Assembly (NCBI GenBank): GCA_028679075.1
Contig: JAJRCF010000006.1
Location: 1 to 64,000, forward strand
Length of the DNA stretch: 64,000 nt
DNA from: Methanoregula sp.
GTDB taxonomy: Archaea; Halobacteriota; Methanomicrobia; Methanomicrobiales; Methanospirillaceae
Direction: 5' to 3'
Shown here: piece by piece, positions 45,446-54,253 of the stretch
How positions within the stretch are numbered: the first letter of the stretch is position 1
Layout of the letters: each line of letters starts with the position of its first letter
The notes under the pieces: generated by a model
What the model was told of the DNA's origin: nothing
Databases searched by the model: none
What the model saw: the letters and a program-made list of their open reading frames with translations, nothing else
Made by a program: the position numbers and the translations under genes

Positions 45446-45943
45446 TCATATCTGCTCTTTTATCGTGTTGGTTTTTTCAGCCGCTCCTGATCTCCGGTGC
45501 ATTAGCCAGCCTCCGGCAAGTGAAAAGCCAGCAAATACTGCACTTACCAGCATTACGACGGGAAAAATAAAAATGGCGTATCCCGTCACAAATGCCAGCC
45601 GGGGCATGAGACCGGGTTCCAGGTACGGGACATACTGGTTCGCGGAGGATACCGCCATGATCAAATTGCACCCGAAAAACACGCCAATGAACCCAGCACA
45701 ATAAGGGACGAGCAGCTCACGGCCGGCAACAGGATCACGCTTACGGATCTTCTCTGATATCGCCCCGGTGATCACCAGCAGGACCGGGACGATGATAAAT
45801 GCCATGATGATGGTCATGACCGGACGAAATTCGCCAAACCTAGATAAGAAAAAATCCCGGCCTGTGGAAAAGAGGAGCCAGATGAGGAACCCGGATAGCA
45901 GTCCCGGGATAATTATCGCGGCAAGACATAATTTTTTGAACAC
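45446..45943 (-). CDS. Hypothetical membrane protein
   Basis: A 165-residue protein with four hydrophobic segments (about 5-27, 43-62, 80-100 and 115-145) and a charged C-terminal tail. No family is recognised. It ends 8 bp from the tRNA-Trp gene on the opposite strand. Nothing around it suggests a function. Confidence 0.7.
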   Translation of the reverse strand: MFKKLCLAAIIIPGLLSGFLIWLLFSTGRDFFLSRFGEFRPVMTIIMAFIIVPVLLVITGAISEKIRKRDPVAGRELLVPYCAGFIGVFFGCNLIMAVSSANQYVPYLEPGLMPRLAFVTGYAIFIFPVVMLVSAVFAGFSLAGGWLMHRRSGAAEKTNTIKEQI

Positions 45944-46083
45944 TGCTGATCACTATTCTCCCGGTATCTGGGTGATACCATAATACGTTCCCGGTCACCT
46001 GCACCTTGGCACAGGATCTTTTTGGCCCGGTCTCATTGCGCCGTTCCGATCCTTTATTTCCCCCGGCACACAATCTCTCATCT

Positions 46084-46875
46084 ATGCAAGCAGAACTGCA
46101 CCTCGTTGACGCGTTTACCCAGGCCCCGTTCCGCGGGAACACGGCCGGCGTCTGTATCCCGGACGGTCCGGCCGATGCGGCGTGGATGCAGCAGGTGGCC
46201 GCGGAGCTGAAGCATTCGGAGACCGCGTTCCTCTTCCCGGAGGGAGCGGGCTGGAACCTGCGCTGGTTCACTCCTGAAAAGGAGGTAGAGCTCTGTGGCC
46301 ATGCCACGCTCGCCGCTGCGTTCGTGCTCTGGGAGACCGGTCGCCTTGCTCGCGACAAGGCGATCGTCTTTGAGACCCTCTCCGGCAAGCTGACGATCCG
46401 GCAGGACGGGGAATGGATCAGCATGGACTTCCCGGCGCAACCGGCCGCTACCTCCATGGCGATCCCCGGCCTCGGGCAGGCGCTCGGCGTCGAGCCGTTG
46501 TATACCGGCCGGAACAAGTTCGATATCCTGGTGGAGCTGCCGCTTGCGGACGATGTCTGCAGCCTCGAACCGGACATGAACGCCCTCTCCGCCATCAAGG
46601 CACGGGGCATCATCGTGACCGCCGCCTCCGACCTCCCGCACTTCGACTTCGTCTCCCGGTTCTTTGCGCCGTCCGTTGGGATACCGGAGGACCCGGTGAC
46701 CGGCTCGGCCCACTGCTGTCTTGGGCCCTACTGGGGAGAGAAACTCAATAAAACTGAACTCGTCGGGTTCCAGTGCTCAGGTAGGGGCGGATCGGTACGC
46801 GTGAAACTGAACGGCGACCGTGTTATCCTCGAAGGCCACGCGGTCCACGTGTTTTCGGGAAAACTTCTCGTCTGA
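46084..46875 (+). CDS. PhzF family isomerase
   Basis: A 263-residue protein of the PhzF/diaminopimelate-epimerase fold. The catalytic glutamate lies in LKHSETAFLFP, and the CGHATLAAAFVLWE and EDPVTGSAHCCLGPYW blocks are diagnostic. The substrate is unknown. A TATA-like CTTTATTTC at about 46051-46059 is only about 25 bp before the ATG, and no ribosome site is present, so a leaderless mRNA is likely. An in-frame extension upstream is not supported. Confidence 0.88.
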   Translation: MQAELHLVDAFTQAPFRGNTAGVCIPDGPADAAWMQQVAAELKHSETAFLFPEGAGWNLRWFTPEKEVELCGHATLAAAFVLWETGRLARDKAIVFETLSGKLTIRQDGEWISMDFPAQPAATSMAIPGLGQALGVEPLYTGRNKFDILVELPLADDVCSLEPDMNALSAIKARGIIVTAASDLPHFDFVSRFFAPSVGIPEDPVTGSAHCCLGPYWGEKLNKTELVGFQCSGRGGSVRVKLNGDRVILEGHAVHVFSGKLLV

Positions 46876-46894
46876 TTTTTTTTATCCTGAAGGT

Positions 46895-47062
46895 CCGTCA
46901 GGACCTGAAGGACGAGAAGAACGCATCAGCGTTCATCGAAGGTCGGCTGATGCCTCCCTTCTCATTTCTCGGGTTTGATAACCCTCGAAACTTCGAATTC
47001 CGACCAGTCATCAGACTGGGAGGAAGAGAAGAACGCATCCGCGTTCTTCGAATGATCCTGAA
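46895..47062. repeat. Palindrome cluster between phzF-like gene and mntP
   Basis: It contains GAAGAACGC/GCGTTC near 46917, CCAGTC/GACTGG near 47007, and GAAGAACGC/GCGTTCTTC near 47028. The 30 bp at 46936-46965 are an exact inverted copy of 59275-59304. Same family as the clusters at 1.3, 11.1, 43.2 and 59.2 kb. Confidence 0.7.
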
Positions 47063-47131
47063 GGAACCCGTCCGGGTATTCTCCTCCCTCAGAGTGCTTA
47101 TCACTCTCCGCTTCCAACAGTAAAGGAATTC

Positions 47132-47698
47132 ATGGATCTCATCACGCCTGTCCTCATCGGCATTGCACTCTCGATGGACTGTTTTGCCGTCTCGCTCGCT
47201 ATCGGGACATCGACAAAGACAAAACTCTTCAACGCGGCCCTTGTCATCGCGCTCTGCTTCGGGGTCTTCCAGGCAGGCATGACGCTGATCGGTTGGGCCG
47301 CCGGCACCGGGTTCACGAGTCTCATCACCGGATTCGACCACTGGCTGGCATTCCTCCTGCTCGCGATCATCGGAGCCAAAATGATCCACGAAGGGCTTGA
47401 GGACGGGGACGAAGAGGAGGAGACGATCAAAGTCCTTCAGTTCGTCCCGGTGATGGTCCTCTCCCTTGCCACGAGTATCGACGCGCTCGCGGTCGGGGTA
47501 TCGTTTGCGTTTCTCCAGATGGATATCCTCGTGCCCGCTCTCATCATCGGGATCGTGGCCTTCATCATATCCTTCATTGGCGTGATGTCGGGGATAAGGC
47601 TCAAATCAATTCTCGGGAAACGGATCGAGATCCTTGGCGGCCTCATTCTTATCGTCATCGGGCTGAATATCCTCTTCACGCACCTGACCGCAGGATAA
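47132..47698 (+). CDS. mntP: Putative manganese efflux pump MntP
   Basis: A 188-residue membrane protein with six predicted helices in two repeats, each with an intramembrane aspartate (ALSMDCFAVSLAIG and ATSIDALAVGVSFAF), the MntP signature. A cytoplasmic acidic loop EDGDEEEE separates the halves. In bacteria it exports Mn(II). No riboswitch or regulator is visible upstream. Confidence 0.92.
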   Translation: MDLITPVLIGIALSMDCFAVSLAIGTSTKTKLFNAALVIALCFGVFQAGMTLIGWAAGTGFTSLITGFDHWLAFLLLAIIGAKMIHEGLEDGDEEEETIKVLQFVPVMVLSLATSIDALAVGVSFAFLQMDILVPALIIGIVAFIISFIGVMSGIRLKSILGKRIEILGGLILIVIGLNILFTHLTAG

Positions 47699-47721
47699 TT
47701 TTTCACGTATGCCCGGTTTTT

Positions 47722-48072
47722 TTAAGAAGAAGGGGTATTTGATCGCCGTTTCGTCTTCTTTCCCTCTTCGAGCCCGGCAAGCGCAGCAGGCAGGCACTCA
47801 AGTACCGTGACAAGCCCGGCCAGGTGCAGGTTCATTACGACTGCCCCCACGATCTCTTCCTTGTTTGCGCCTGCTTTCTGTGCCATCGTCGCGTGTATCC
47901 GCACCCCCTCGGGATTCCGGGTCGCTGTCTGGATGGCGACATTGATCAGCTGCTTTGTCTTAAGGTCGAGGCCGCATAAGGACTTCTGCACCTCAACAAG
48001 GTTTTCAAACCTCTCGGCAAGTTCCGGGCATTCCCGCCGGAAGAGATCAAACGAGTTCTTTGTCTGCATCAT
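47722..48072 (-). CDS. Carboxymuconolactone decarboxylase (AhpD-like) family protein
   Basis: A 116-residue helical protein of the CMD/AhpD fold (LDLKTKQLINVAIQTATRNPEGVRIH, AGANKEEIVGAVVMNLHLAG). The redox Cys-x-x-Cys of AhpD is absent, so peroxidase-partner activity is unlikely; the role is unknown. The start MMQTK at 48072 has a strong AAGGGAGTG site; the longer ATG at 48093 would place that site inside the coding region. Confidence 0.85.
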   Translation of the reverse strand: MMQTKNSFDLFRRECPELAERFENLVEVQKSLCGLDLKTKQLINVAIQTATRNPEGVRIHATMAQKAGANKEEIVGAVVMNLHLAGLVTVLECLPAALAGLEEGKKTKRRSNTPSS

Positions 48073-48201
48073 GAACACTCCCTTCAGGTACACAGGTGCT
48101 GGCAGTCCCGGATGATAAGGCCTCGCACGTGCCCGTGATAGCGCCGGCTCGTAACTTTATCATAGATTAGCGGCACATATTTGAGCAACACGGAGAGTTC
48201 C

Positions 48202-49383
48202 ATGTATCTTGTCGGAGAAGCACTTATTGGCGATGGCGCGGAACTGGCGCACATCTACCTTTTAATGGGAGATAAGGAAGGGCCGATCGGCTCTGCGTTT
48301 GCAAATTCGGTCTCGCAGCTTTCAATGGGGCACACGCCCCTCCTTGCGGTTGTACGCCCGAACCTGCTCACGAAGCCGGCCACCCTCGTTATCCCGAAGG
48401 TCACCCTGCGGGACATGTCGCAGGTGAATGAGATGTTCGGCCCCGTACAGGCCGCGGTCGCAAAAGCGGTTGCGGACTGTGTTGAGGAAGATGTGTTCAA
48501 GGGGATCGATATCGAGGGCACGGTTATCATGGTGTCCGCGTTTGTCCACCCGGATGCAAAGGACTACAACAAGATCTACCGGTACAACTACGGTGCAACG
48601 AAGCTCGCCATCCGCCGTGCACTGGACAAGTTCCCGGACACGAAGACGCTCGTGTTCGAGAAAGACCGTGCAGCACACGGGATCATGGGATTCAAGGTCA
48701 CCCGCCTCTGGGACGCACCCTACCTCCAGGTCGCAATGGACCTCGTGGACATGGGCAAGGTCGCCGAAGTCTTAAAGTGTGTTCCGCAGAACGACCACGT
48801 GATCATCGAGGCCGGGACCCCGCTGATCAAGAAGTTCGGCCTCTCGGTCATCGGCGAGATAAGGAAGCTCCGCCCGAACGCGTTCATCATCGCTGATATG
48901 AAGATCCTCGACACCGGCAACCTCGAGGCCCGCATGGCCGCTGATGCAACTGCTGATGCGGTCGTTGTCTCCGGCCTTGCCCCGGCATCGACCATCGAGA
49001 AGGCATGCTCGGAAGCCCGCAAGGTCGGCATCTATTCGATTGTCGACATGCTGAACGTCCAGAGTCCGGCCAAGCTGGTTGCGAGCCTGAAGGTCAAGCC
49101 CGACATCGTAGAACTCCACCGTGCGATTGATGTCGAGGAGAGCGCCCATGCGTGGGGCGACATCCCGGCGATCAAGAAGGCGGCAGGCGGCAAGCTCCTC
49201 GTTGCAACCGCCGGCGGCATCCGTGTCGATGTTGTGAAGGACGCACTCAAGGCCGGCGCCGACATCCTCGTGGTCGGCCGTGCCATCACTGCCTCGAAGG
49301 ATATCGAGCACGCAGCGGACGAGTTCCTCGACCAGCTGAACCGGGATGAGATTGACCAGTTCAGGGTTATGACTGACTTTTAA
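48202..49383 (+). CDS. Bifunctional formaldehyde-activating enzyme / 3-hexulose-6-phosphate synthase
   Basis: A 393-residue fusion. Residues 1-165 are Fae (GEALIGDGAELAHIYLLMG), which condenses formaldehyde with tetrahydromethanopterin. Residues 170-393 are Hps (LDLVDMGK-type TIM barrel: VIIEAGTPLIKKFG, ADMKILDTGN, VDMLNVQSP, VATAGGIRVD). In methanogens the Hps half runs backward to give ribulose 5-phosphate and the Fae half traps the formaldehyde. ATG 48202 has CGGAGAG upstream; TTG 48181 is less likely. Two short degraded homologous pieces of Hps lie at 50.2 and 52.1 kb. Confidence 0.95.
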   Translation: MYLVGEALIGDGAELAHIYLLMGDKEGPIGSAFANSVSQLSMGHTPLLAVVRPNLLTKPATLVIPKVTLRDMSQVNEMFGPVQAAVAKAVADCVEEDVFKGIDIEGTVIMVSAFVHPDAKDYNKIYRYNYGATKLAIRRALDKFPDTKTLVFEKDRAAHGIMGFKVTRLWDAPYLQVAMDLVDMGKVAEVLKCVPQNDHVIIEAGTPLIKKFGLSVIGEIRKLRPNAFIIADMKILDTGNLEARMAADATADAVVVSGLAPASTIEKACSEARKVGIYSIVDMLNVQSPAKLVASLKVKPDIVELHRAIDVEESAHAWGDIPAIKKAAGGKLLVATAGGIRVDVVKDALKAGADILVVGRAITASKDIEHAADEFLDQLNRDEIDQFRVMTDF

Positions 49384-49633
49384 GAAGTCAGAATATTTTT
49401 TTTGCGTTTCATTCATTACAAAATCATCCGGTCCAGGGAGATCCGTCTGGCAGTAGGTTAAGCCGGCCCTTTAAAACTGAATAATCCCTGCGATTGGATT
49501 TTTTACGATACCGCTATTCCACGGAATGCGATCTGAAGCACAATTTTTATCTCCGTATCCTACCAAGATTGTACAACTATCTAATCTTATACAGTTGACC
49601 AGACATCTGCATGTTGCGAGGCGATTATTGAAT

Positions 49634-49867
49634 ATGACACAATCCATTTCCCGACAGGAAGAAATTGCGGACAAGAGAGTGGCCCTCACACCGAGCACGT
49701 GGGCTGATCTCTCCCGTCTGAAAGAACCGGGGAAAACCCTTGGGGACACGGTAGCTGATCTCATTGCTGAACATAAGTTACGAACTCTCGAACGGGATCT
49801 TGACGAAATTGACAAGGATGCACACTTCGTTCCCTGGGACAAGGCCAAGAAAGAACTCGGTCTTTAA
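49634..49867 (+). CDS. Antitoxin (RelB/VapB-like)
   Basis: A 77-residue protein with an N-terminal DNA-binding-like segment (KRVALTPSTWADLSRLKEPGKT, as in archaeal VapB/DUF7557 antitoxins) and an acidic helical C-terminus that would wrap the toxin. The start chosen is ATG 49634; the longer ORF from 49526 runs through promoter-like DNA with the palindrome TTGTACAA. The toxin gene follows after 12 bp. Confidence 0.8.
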   Translation: MTQSISRQEEIADKRVALTPSTWADLSRLKEPGKTLGDTVADLIAEHKLRTLERDLDEIDKDAHFVPWDKAKKELGL

Positions 49868-49879
49868 GGTAGGCATACC

Positions 49880-50146
49880 GTGCAGATAAAAATTGGGGAC
49901 GATGCCAGGGCATTCATCAGGGACCTGCCCGAGAAAGACCGTCGTGTTATCGGGGAGCATATCGACCGGCTGACTGAACATCCCCATGCTCAGGGTGATA
50001 TCAAGAAACTCAAAACCCGGAGACCCCGGTGGAGGATGCATATATCCTCGAAATACACGGTATTTTATTTTGTGGCTGACGACATGGTCTGTATCGACCG
50101 TATCATGAGCCAGGAACTTGCTCACAAGAAATACGGGAAGATCTAG
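49880..50146 (+). CDS. RelE/ParE-family toxin
   Basis: An 88-residue basic protein with the RelE fold pattern: IKIGDDARAFIRDLPEKDRR, KKLKTRRPRWRMHISSKYTVFYFV and a C-terminal basic tail. RelE-type toxins cut ribosome-bound mRNA; ParE types poison gyrase, and the arginine-rich middle favours RelE. The start may be GTG 49880, 12 bp after the antitoxin stop. Codon use is slightly more A/T-rich than the flanking hps gene. Confidence 0.8.
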   Translation: MQIKIGDDARAFIRDLPEKDRRVIGEHIDRLTEHPHAQGDIKKLKTRRPRWRMHISSKYTVFYFVADDMVCIDRIMSQELAHKKYGKI

Positions 50147-50194
50147 CGATCTTTGCCCGGTAAAATCATTTTTATTACCGCATGTGCGGGGAAC

Positions 50195-50235
50195 GAGAGT
50201 GCCCATGCATGGGGCGACATCCCGGCGATCAAGAA
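50195..50235 (+). pseudogene. Hps gene fragment A
   Basis: 41 bp matching 49138-49178 of the intact hps half at 39 positions. Both changes are silent, and the frame reads ESAHAWGDIPAIKK before a stop six bases later. It looks like a remnant of a diverged homologue, not a fresh copying error. Apart from this fragment nothing is seen between the toxin gene and the ABC permease (50147-50324). Confidence 0.7.
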
Positions 50236-50324
50236 AAATCCGTAGCCCCTCCTTCAGCATCTTTCCGCTTCGGGCATCGCAATCTTCCGGATTTTATCCT
50301 TCCCAGAAAATCTTCCCCCCGCTT

Positions 50325-51050
50325 TCACACCGTCATCTTCCGGAATACCTGCATGCAGACAGCCAGCACAACCACACAGAGTATTGCAAGAATTCCCACT
50401 TGGATGAACGGTACCATGCCCGATTCCACCGAGCGGATCGCATCGATGGCAAAACTCAGGGGGTTGACCGATGCGATGGCACGGAGCCAGGGGGGCATCA
50501 CGCTGTAGGGCATCAGGGCGCTCGAAGTGAAGAAGAGCGGCATGGTGATCAGCGTGTTGAACGCGGCATAGGAATCATGGTCTTCCACGTACAGGGCGAC
50601 CGTTGTGGCAATTCCCGAGATGACGAGCCCGAACAGGACCAGGATCAGGTAGATCATGCCGTACTGGGCAAGAGAGAGGATCGTTGCACCGATCAGGGTG
50701 GCGACCACCAGGATGATCGTGGACTGGATGACCCCGCGGATGGTGATAAACAGGATCTTGCCAAACAGGATACTTTCCCGGGGAGACGGGAGGGCAAGGA
50801 ACTTATTGAGGAACCCGAGGATCTTATCGAAGATGAGAAGCGTCCCGCCCGCCATCGATGAGGCAAGCATGGTCATGACAAGAATGCCCGGCGTGATGAA
50901 ATCCAGGTAATTACCGGTAAACGTGACCGGCAGGGCAAGGCCGACAAAGATGAGCCATGCAGCCGGCATGATCAGGAGGGAGATGACGGCAACCCTGCCG
51001 CGGAGCCACTTGATCATGTCCCGTTCCATGTAATACCAGATGCTGCTCAT
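50325..51050 (-). CDS. ABC-2 type export permease
   Basis: A 241-residue membrane protein with six helices, typical of DrrB-like ABC-2 permeases (ITPGILVMTMLASSMAGG, GFLNKFLALPSPRESILFGK, SSALMPYSVMPPWLRAIASVNPLSF). It pairs with the ATPase encoded just upstream (ATGA overlap). The exported substrate is unknown; drugs, lipids or polysaccharide are typical. Confidence 0.9.
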   Translation of the reverse strand: MSSIWYYMERDMIKWLRGRVAVISLLIMPAAWLIFVGLALPVTFTGNYLDFITPGILVMTMLASSMAGGTLLIFDKILGFLNKFLALPSPRESILFGKILFITIRGVIQSTIILVVATLIGATILSLAQYGMIYLILVLFGLVISGIATTVALYVEDHDSYAAFNTLITMPLFFTSSALMPYSVMPPWLRAIASVNPLSFAIDAIRSVESGMVPFIQVGILAILCVVVLAVCMQVFRKMTV

Positions 51051-52003
51051 TTGCGCCTCCGCAGCATGGTCCGGAACTGGTGATCGTCGAAGTTCCGGGG
51101 CTCGTCCTGGTTCCCGACCGCATGGAGAAAGACATCGTCCAGCGTGGGTTCCCGGAGCGAGAGCGAGTGGACGATTGCACCGTTTGCCGAAAGTGCCTGT
51201 GCGAGGTACGGCAGTGCCTCCCGCCCGTTCTCTGCCGTGAAGGTGATCTCATCTGCGGCCTGCCCGACAAGGAAGATCCCCTCGCGGGTGGGAATGCTGA
51301 CGGGACCGGAAACTTTTGCGGTTATGATATCGGTCATCAGTTCTGATTTCAGGGCAGACGGCTGCCCGAGCGCAACAACCTTTCCTTTGCTGATGATGCC
51401 GACCCGGTCGCAGTACAGGTCCGCCTCATCCATGTAGTGGGTGGTGACAAAGATAGTCATCCCGCTCTTCCGGAGCGCTCCGATATGCTCCCAGATCTTT
51501 TTTCTCGCAGCCACATCGAGCCCGATCGTGGGCTCGTCAAGGAAAAGCACGGCCGGGTCATGGACCAGTGCCTGGGCAAGTTCGAGCCGGCGCAGCATCC
51601 CCCCTGAGTAGGTCCGGATCAGGTCATCCGCCCGGTCTGTCAGTTCCATGACCGCGAGCACTTCATCGGTCTTGTCCTTTGCCCGCGGGATCCCGTAGAG
51701 GTGGGCAAAGAAGAGGACGTTCTCCCGGCCGGTCATCTTGATGTCGACTGCCATTTCCTGCGGGACATAGCTGAGCTGCCGCCGGACCTTCTCCCCCTCC
51801 CGGGCAATATCGTACCCGCAGACGCTCGCGGTCCCTTCTGTCGGATGCAGAAGGGTCGTGAGCATCAGCACGGTCGTTGTCTTCCCGGAACCATTGGGCC
51901 CGAGCAGGCCGAAGATCTCGTTGTTGATAGAGAGGGACAGGTGGTCCACGGCACAGAGTGAATGATAATACCGGGTAAGATCGTGGGTTTCAATCGCGTT
52001 CAT
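51047..52003 (-). CDS. ABC-2 type exporter ATP-binding protein
   Basis: A 318-residue DrrA-like ATPase. Walker A is GLLGPNGSGKTTT, the signature motif TYSGGMLRRLELAQAL, Walker B AVLFLDEPTIGLD and the switch histidine VTTHYMDEAD. The C-terminal extension of about 80 residues (LREPTLDDVFLHAVG) is the usual one. The start MNAIETHDL at 52003 is chosen; upstream in-frame sequence contains a degraded hps piece on the other strand. Confidence 0.92.
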   Translation of the reverse strand: MNAIETHDLTRYYHSLCAVDHLSLSINNEIFGLLGPNGSGKTTTVLMLTTLLHPTEGTASVCGYDIAREGEKVRRQLSYVPQEMAVDIKMTGRENVLFFAHLYGIPRAKDKTDEVLAVMELTDRADDLIRTYSGGMLRRLELAQALVHDPAVLFLDEPTIGLDVAARKKIWEHIGALRKSGMTIFVTTHYMDEADLYCDRVGIISKGKVVALGQPSALKSELMTDIITAKVSGPVSIPTREGIFLVGQAADEITFTAENGREALPYLAQALSANGAIVHSLSLREPTLDDVFLHAVGNQDEPRNFDDHQFRTMLRRRK

Positions 52004-52128
52004 CTGGTAACCTTCAGGTACACCCCAATCGTTGTGAATGTTTCGGATGGGCCGGTTCCGGCAGGAGGTCGGGTTTGCTTCCGGGAAATAACGGGCGCTT
52101 TCTTCAGGAACGTGGGGGACCGGCCATC

Positions 52129-52159
52129 GGAAGCAAGCTCTTGGTTGCAACTGCCGGCG
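52129..52159 (+). pseudogene. Hps gene fragment B
   Basis: 31 bp matching 49186-49216 of hps at 26 positions. The frame reads GSKLLVATAGD against GGKLLVATAGG in the intact gene, and several changes are silent. In the intact gene this segment comes right after the one kept as fragment A, so A and B flank the ABC exporter like the two edges of an interrupted homologue. Confidence 0.55.
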
Positions 52160-52250
52160 ATCCTCCTTCAGAACCGCAAGGCAAAACCGGTACAAAACGC
52201 CATTTTTATATTTACAATGGTTTAAGCCCTCACCTGTCTCATGTGAGGTT

Positions 52251-52457
52251 ATGCTTGAGGAGTTCTGTGAAGGAAATCACTGCGATCAATACATCCCTTC
52301 CGAGGGTGGGTCGTTTGCACAGTGTCTCATGGTGCAGAGGGAATTATCCCGGGTCGGCAACTGTCCTCTCCGCTATGATCGGATTGTGGTGAAGGCGATC
52401 CCGGAAGCACGGACCAGTCCCGGCGATGTCAAAGGTAAACACAAAAGAAAGAAATGA
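52251..52457 (+). CDS. Small cysteine-containing protein
   Basis: A 68-residue ORF. Four cysteines (C6, C11, C24, C38: EEFCEGNHCDQYI, FAQCLMVQ, VGNCPLRYD) precede a strongly basic tail (VKGKHKRKK). A TATA-like TTTTTATATTT lies about 45 bp upstream and AGGTT precedes the ATG. The cysteines suggest a metal site. The family is not recognised. Confidence 0.5.
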   Translation: MLEEFCEGNHCDQYIPSEGGSFAQCLMVQRELSRVGNCPLRYDRIVVKAIPEARTSPGDVKGKHKRKK

Positions 52458-52497
52458 TTTTTCCTCAAGATGAAAAAGATCTGAACTCAGAATTTTT

Positions 52498-54165
52498 TTA
52501 ATCCTGTCCCGCTCGTTTCTCGTCCGTGATATCCAGTGCAATAAAGATATTGCCGGCCGCCGGGCTGGAAGGATCGATCATGGTCCCGAAGAGCCGGATA
52601 TCCAGGATAGTCCCGTTTTTTCGTTTGAACTGCGTATCCAGTGTCTCGATGGCGCCCTTGCTTTTACCAAGGGTATAGAATTTTCCCCCCGCGATATATT
52701 TGTCCTGATCCGGGTACAGGAATTGTGCATTGCGCCCGAGCAGCTCCTCGCGGGAGTACCCCACCATCTCGCAGAACCGGTCATTGACCCGGAGAAATCT
52801 CCGGTCTGCGGCCATGAGACCAATGCCCACCGGGGCTGCACGCAGGATGCCGGCGATCTCGGCCTCGCTCTTCCTCAGCCGCTCTTCGCTCCGGGCAATC
52901 TTCTCGTACTGCTCCCGGAGTTTGTCGTCCGATGCCTTGAGTTCTTCATATGCCGCTCTCCGTTCCACTTCGGCATTTTTCACCAGGGTAATATCATTCG
53001 TGGTAACCCCGAGGCCGGTGCCTACCCTGAAGGCCGTGACTGTCAGCCAGTTCCTGCCGAATTTCGGTTCCTCGATCATCCAGCTGCCCGAAAACGGGGT
53101 CCCGGTCTTCAGTACCTCACGGAACCGTTCACTCTCCCCCCGTGCATAGGTAACAGGAAGCAACTCCTGGTAATTCCGCCCGAGCACATCTTCCTTTCTG
53201 GTCCCCGGAGGAAGATAGGAAAGGGCAGCCCTGTTGAGGTCGACAAGATTGAGATCTGCATCCCAGATCGTGAACCCGTCGGTTGCCGAATCCATGAATG
53301 TCCGGAGCCGTTCCTGGCTCTCCCGGAGTTCCCGCTCTTTGATGACCAGCTCTTCATACTGGGCGCGGAGTTCCTCCTCCGTGGCCGTGATCTGTTCGTA
53401 CGCAGCGCGGAGTTCGTCATGGTCCCGTTTCGCCCGGGTGATGTCAAGGGCGCTGTAAGTCATGGACGCCAGGGGATTGGACCGGTCGATCGCCGCCGCC
53501 GTTATCAGGACCTCGATGACTGTGCCGTCCTTGCGTTTCCAGGGGACCTGGATATCATCCGGTGCACCTCCTTCGTATGCCTGCTCCCGCATCCTCCCGA
53601 CCGCTGCATAGTCCTCATCATTCAGGTAAAAAAACCGGGTATTTTTCCCCTCCAGTTCTTCGCGGGGATAGCCGGTCATCATACAGAGTCGTTCGTTGAC
53701 CCGGAGAAGGACCCGGTTAGCAACAACCGCGATCCCGACCGGGACCGCCTGGAAGATGCTCGTGATCTCGCTCTCGCTCTTCCTGCGGGCAACCGCCTGC
53801 CGCACCTTGTGCGCCAGCTCGGCGAACTGCGATTTCGGGTCGCCGCCTTTCTGGATGTAGAAGTCGGCACCGTTGTTGATCGCCTCGATCACGACCTCTT
53901 CGCGGCCCCGGCCGGTGAAGAGGATGAAGGGAAGATCGCCGTACTGCTGCCGGATATTTTTTAAAAACTCGATCCCGTTCATTTCAGGCATCTGGTAATC
54001 GGAGATGATCGCATCGTGCGACACAAGTGACGGGGAACCGAGGGATTGCACCGCAGATGGTGAAGTAACTACCGTAAAATTGCCCGCATCCTCAAGGAAG
54101 AGTTTGCCCAGTTCGAGAAGGTCCGGCTCGTCATCGACGTAGAGAATGCGGATCGCATCGGCCAT
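52498..54165 (-). CDS. Receiver - multi-PAS signalling protein without kinase domain
   Basis: A 555-residue soluble protein. It has a receiver domain (about 1-125; phospho-aspartate in AIISDYQMPEMNGIEF) and three PAS domains at about 140-265 (TSIFQAVPVGIAVVAN), 310-425 (FMDSATDGFTIWDADLNL) and 435-550 (GILRAAPVGIGLMAADRR), joined by coiled coils (ELRAAYEQITATEEELRAQY). No histidine kinase, GGDEF or HTH domain is present. It likely relays a signal between partner proteins; such proteins are frequent in Methanomicrobiales. The start is ATG 54165 with AGGA upstream. Confidence 0.9.
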   Translation of the reverse strand: MADAIRILYVDDEPDLLELGKLFLEDAGNFTVVTSPSAVQSLGSPSLVSHDAIISDYQMPEMNGIEFLKNIRQQYGDLPFILFTGRGREEVVIEAINNGADFYIQKGGDPKSQFAELAHKVRQAVARRKSESEITSIFQAVPVGIAVVANRVLLRVNERLCMMTGYPREELEGKNTRFFYLNDEDYAAVGRMREQAYEGGAPDDIQVPWKRKDGTVIEVLITAAAIDRSNPLASMTYSALDITRAKRDHDELRAAYEQITATEEELRAQYEELVIKERELRESQERLRTFMDSATDGFTIWDADLNLVDLNRAALSYLPPGTRKEDVLGRNYQELLPVTYARGESERFREVLKTGTPFSGSWMIEEPKFGRNWLTVTAFRVGTGLGVTTNDITLVKNAEVERRAAYEELKASDDKLREQYEKIARSEERLRKSEAEIAGILRAAPVGIGLMAADRRFLRVNDRFCEMVGYSREELLGRNAQFLYPDQDKYIAGGKFYTLGKSKGAIETLDTQFKRKNGTILDIRLFGTMIDPSSPAAGNIFIALDITDEKRAGQD

Positions 54166-54253
54166 TAAAATTCCTATTGTCCTGACAGCATATCCTTCTT
54201 GTGCCTCCGGACCTTTAAAAGTAAGAACAATATCCCCGGCTACCAACCCTCCA

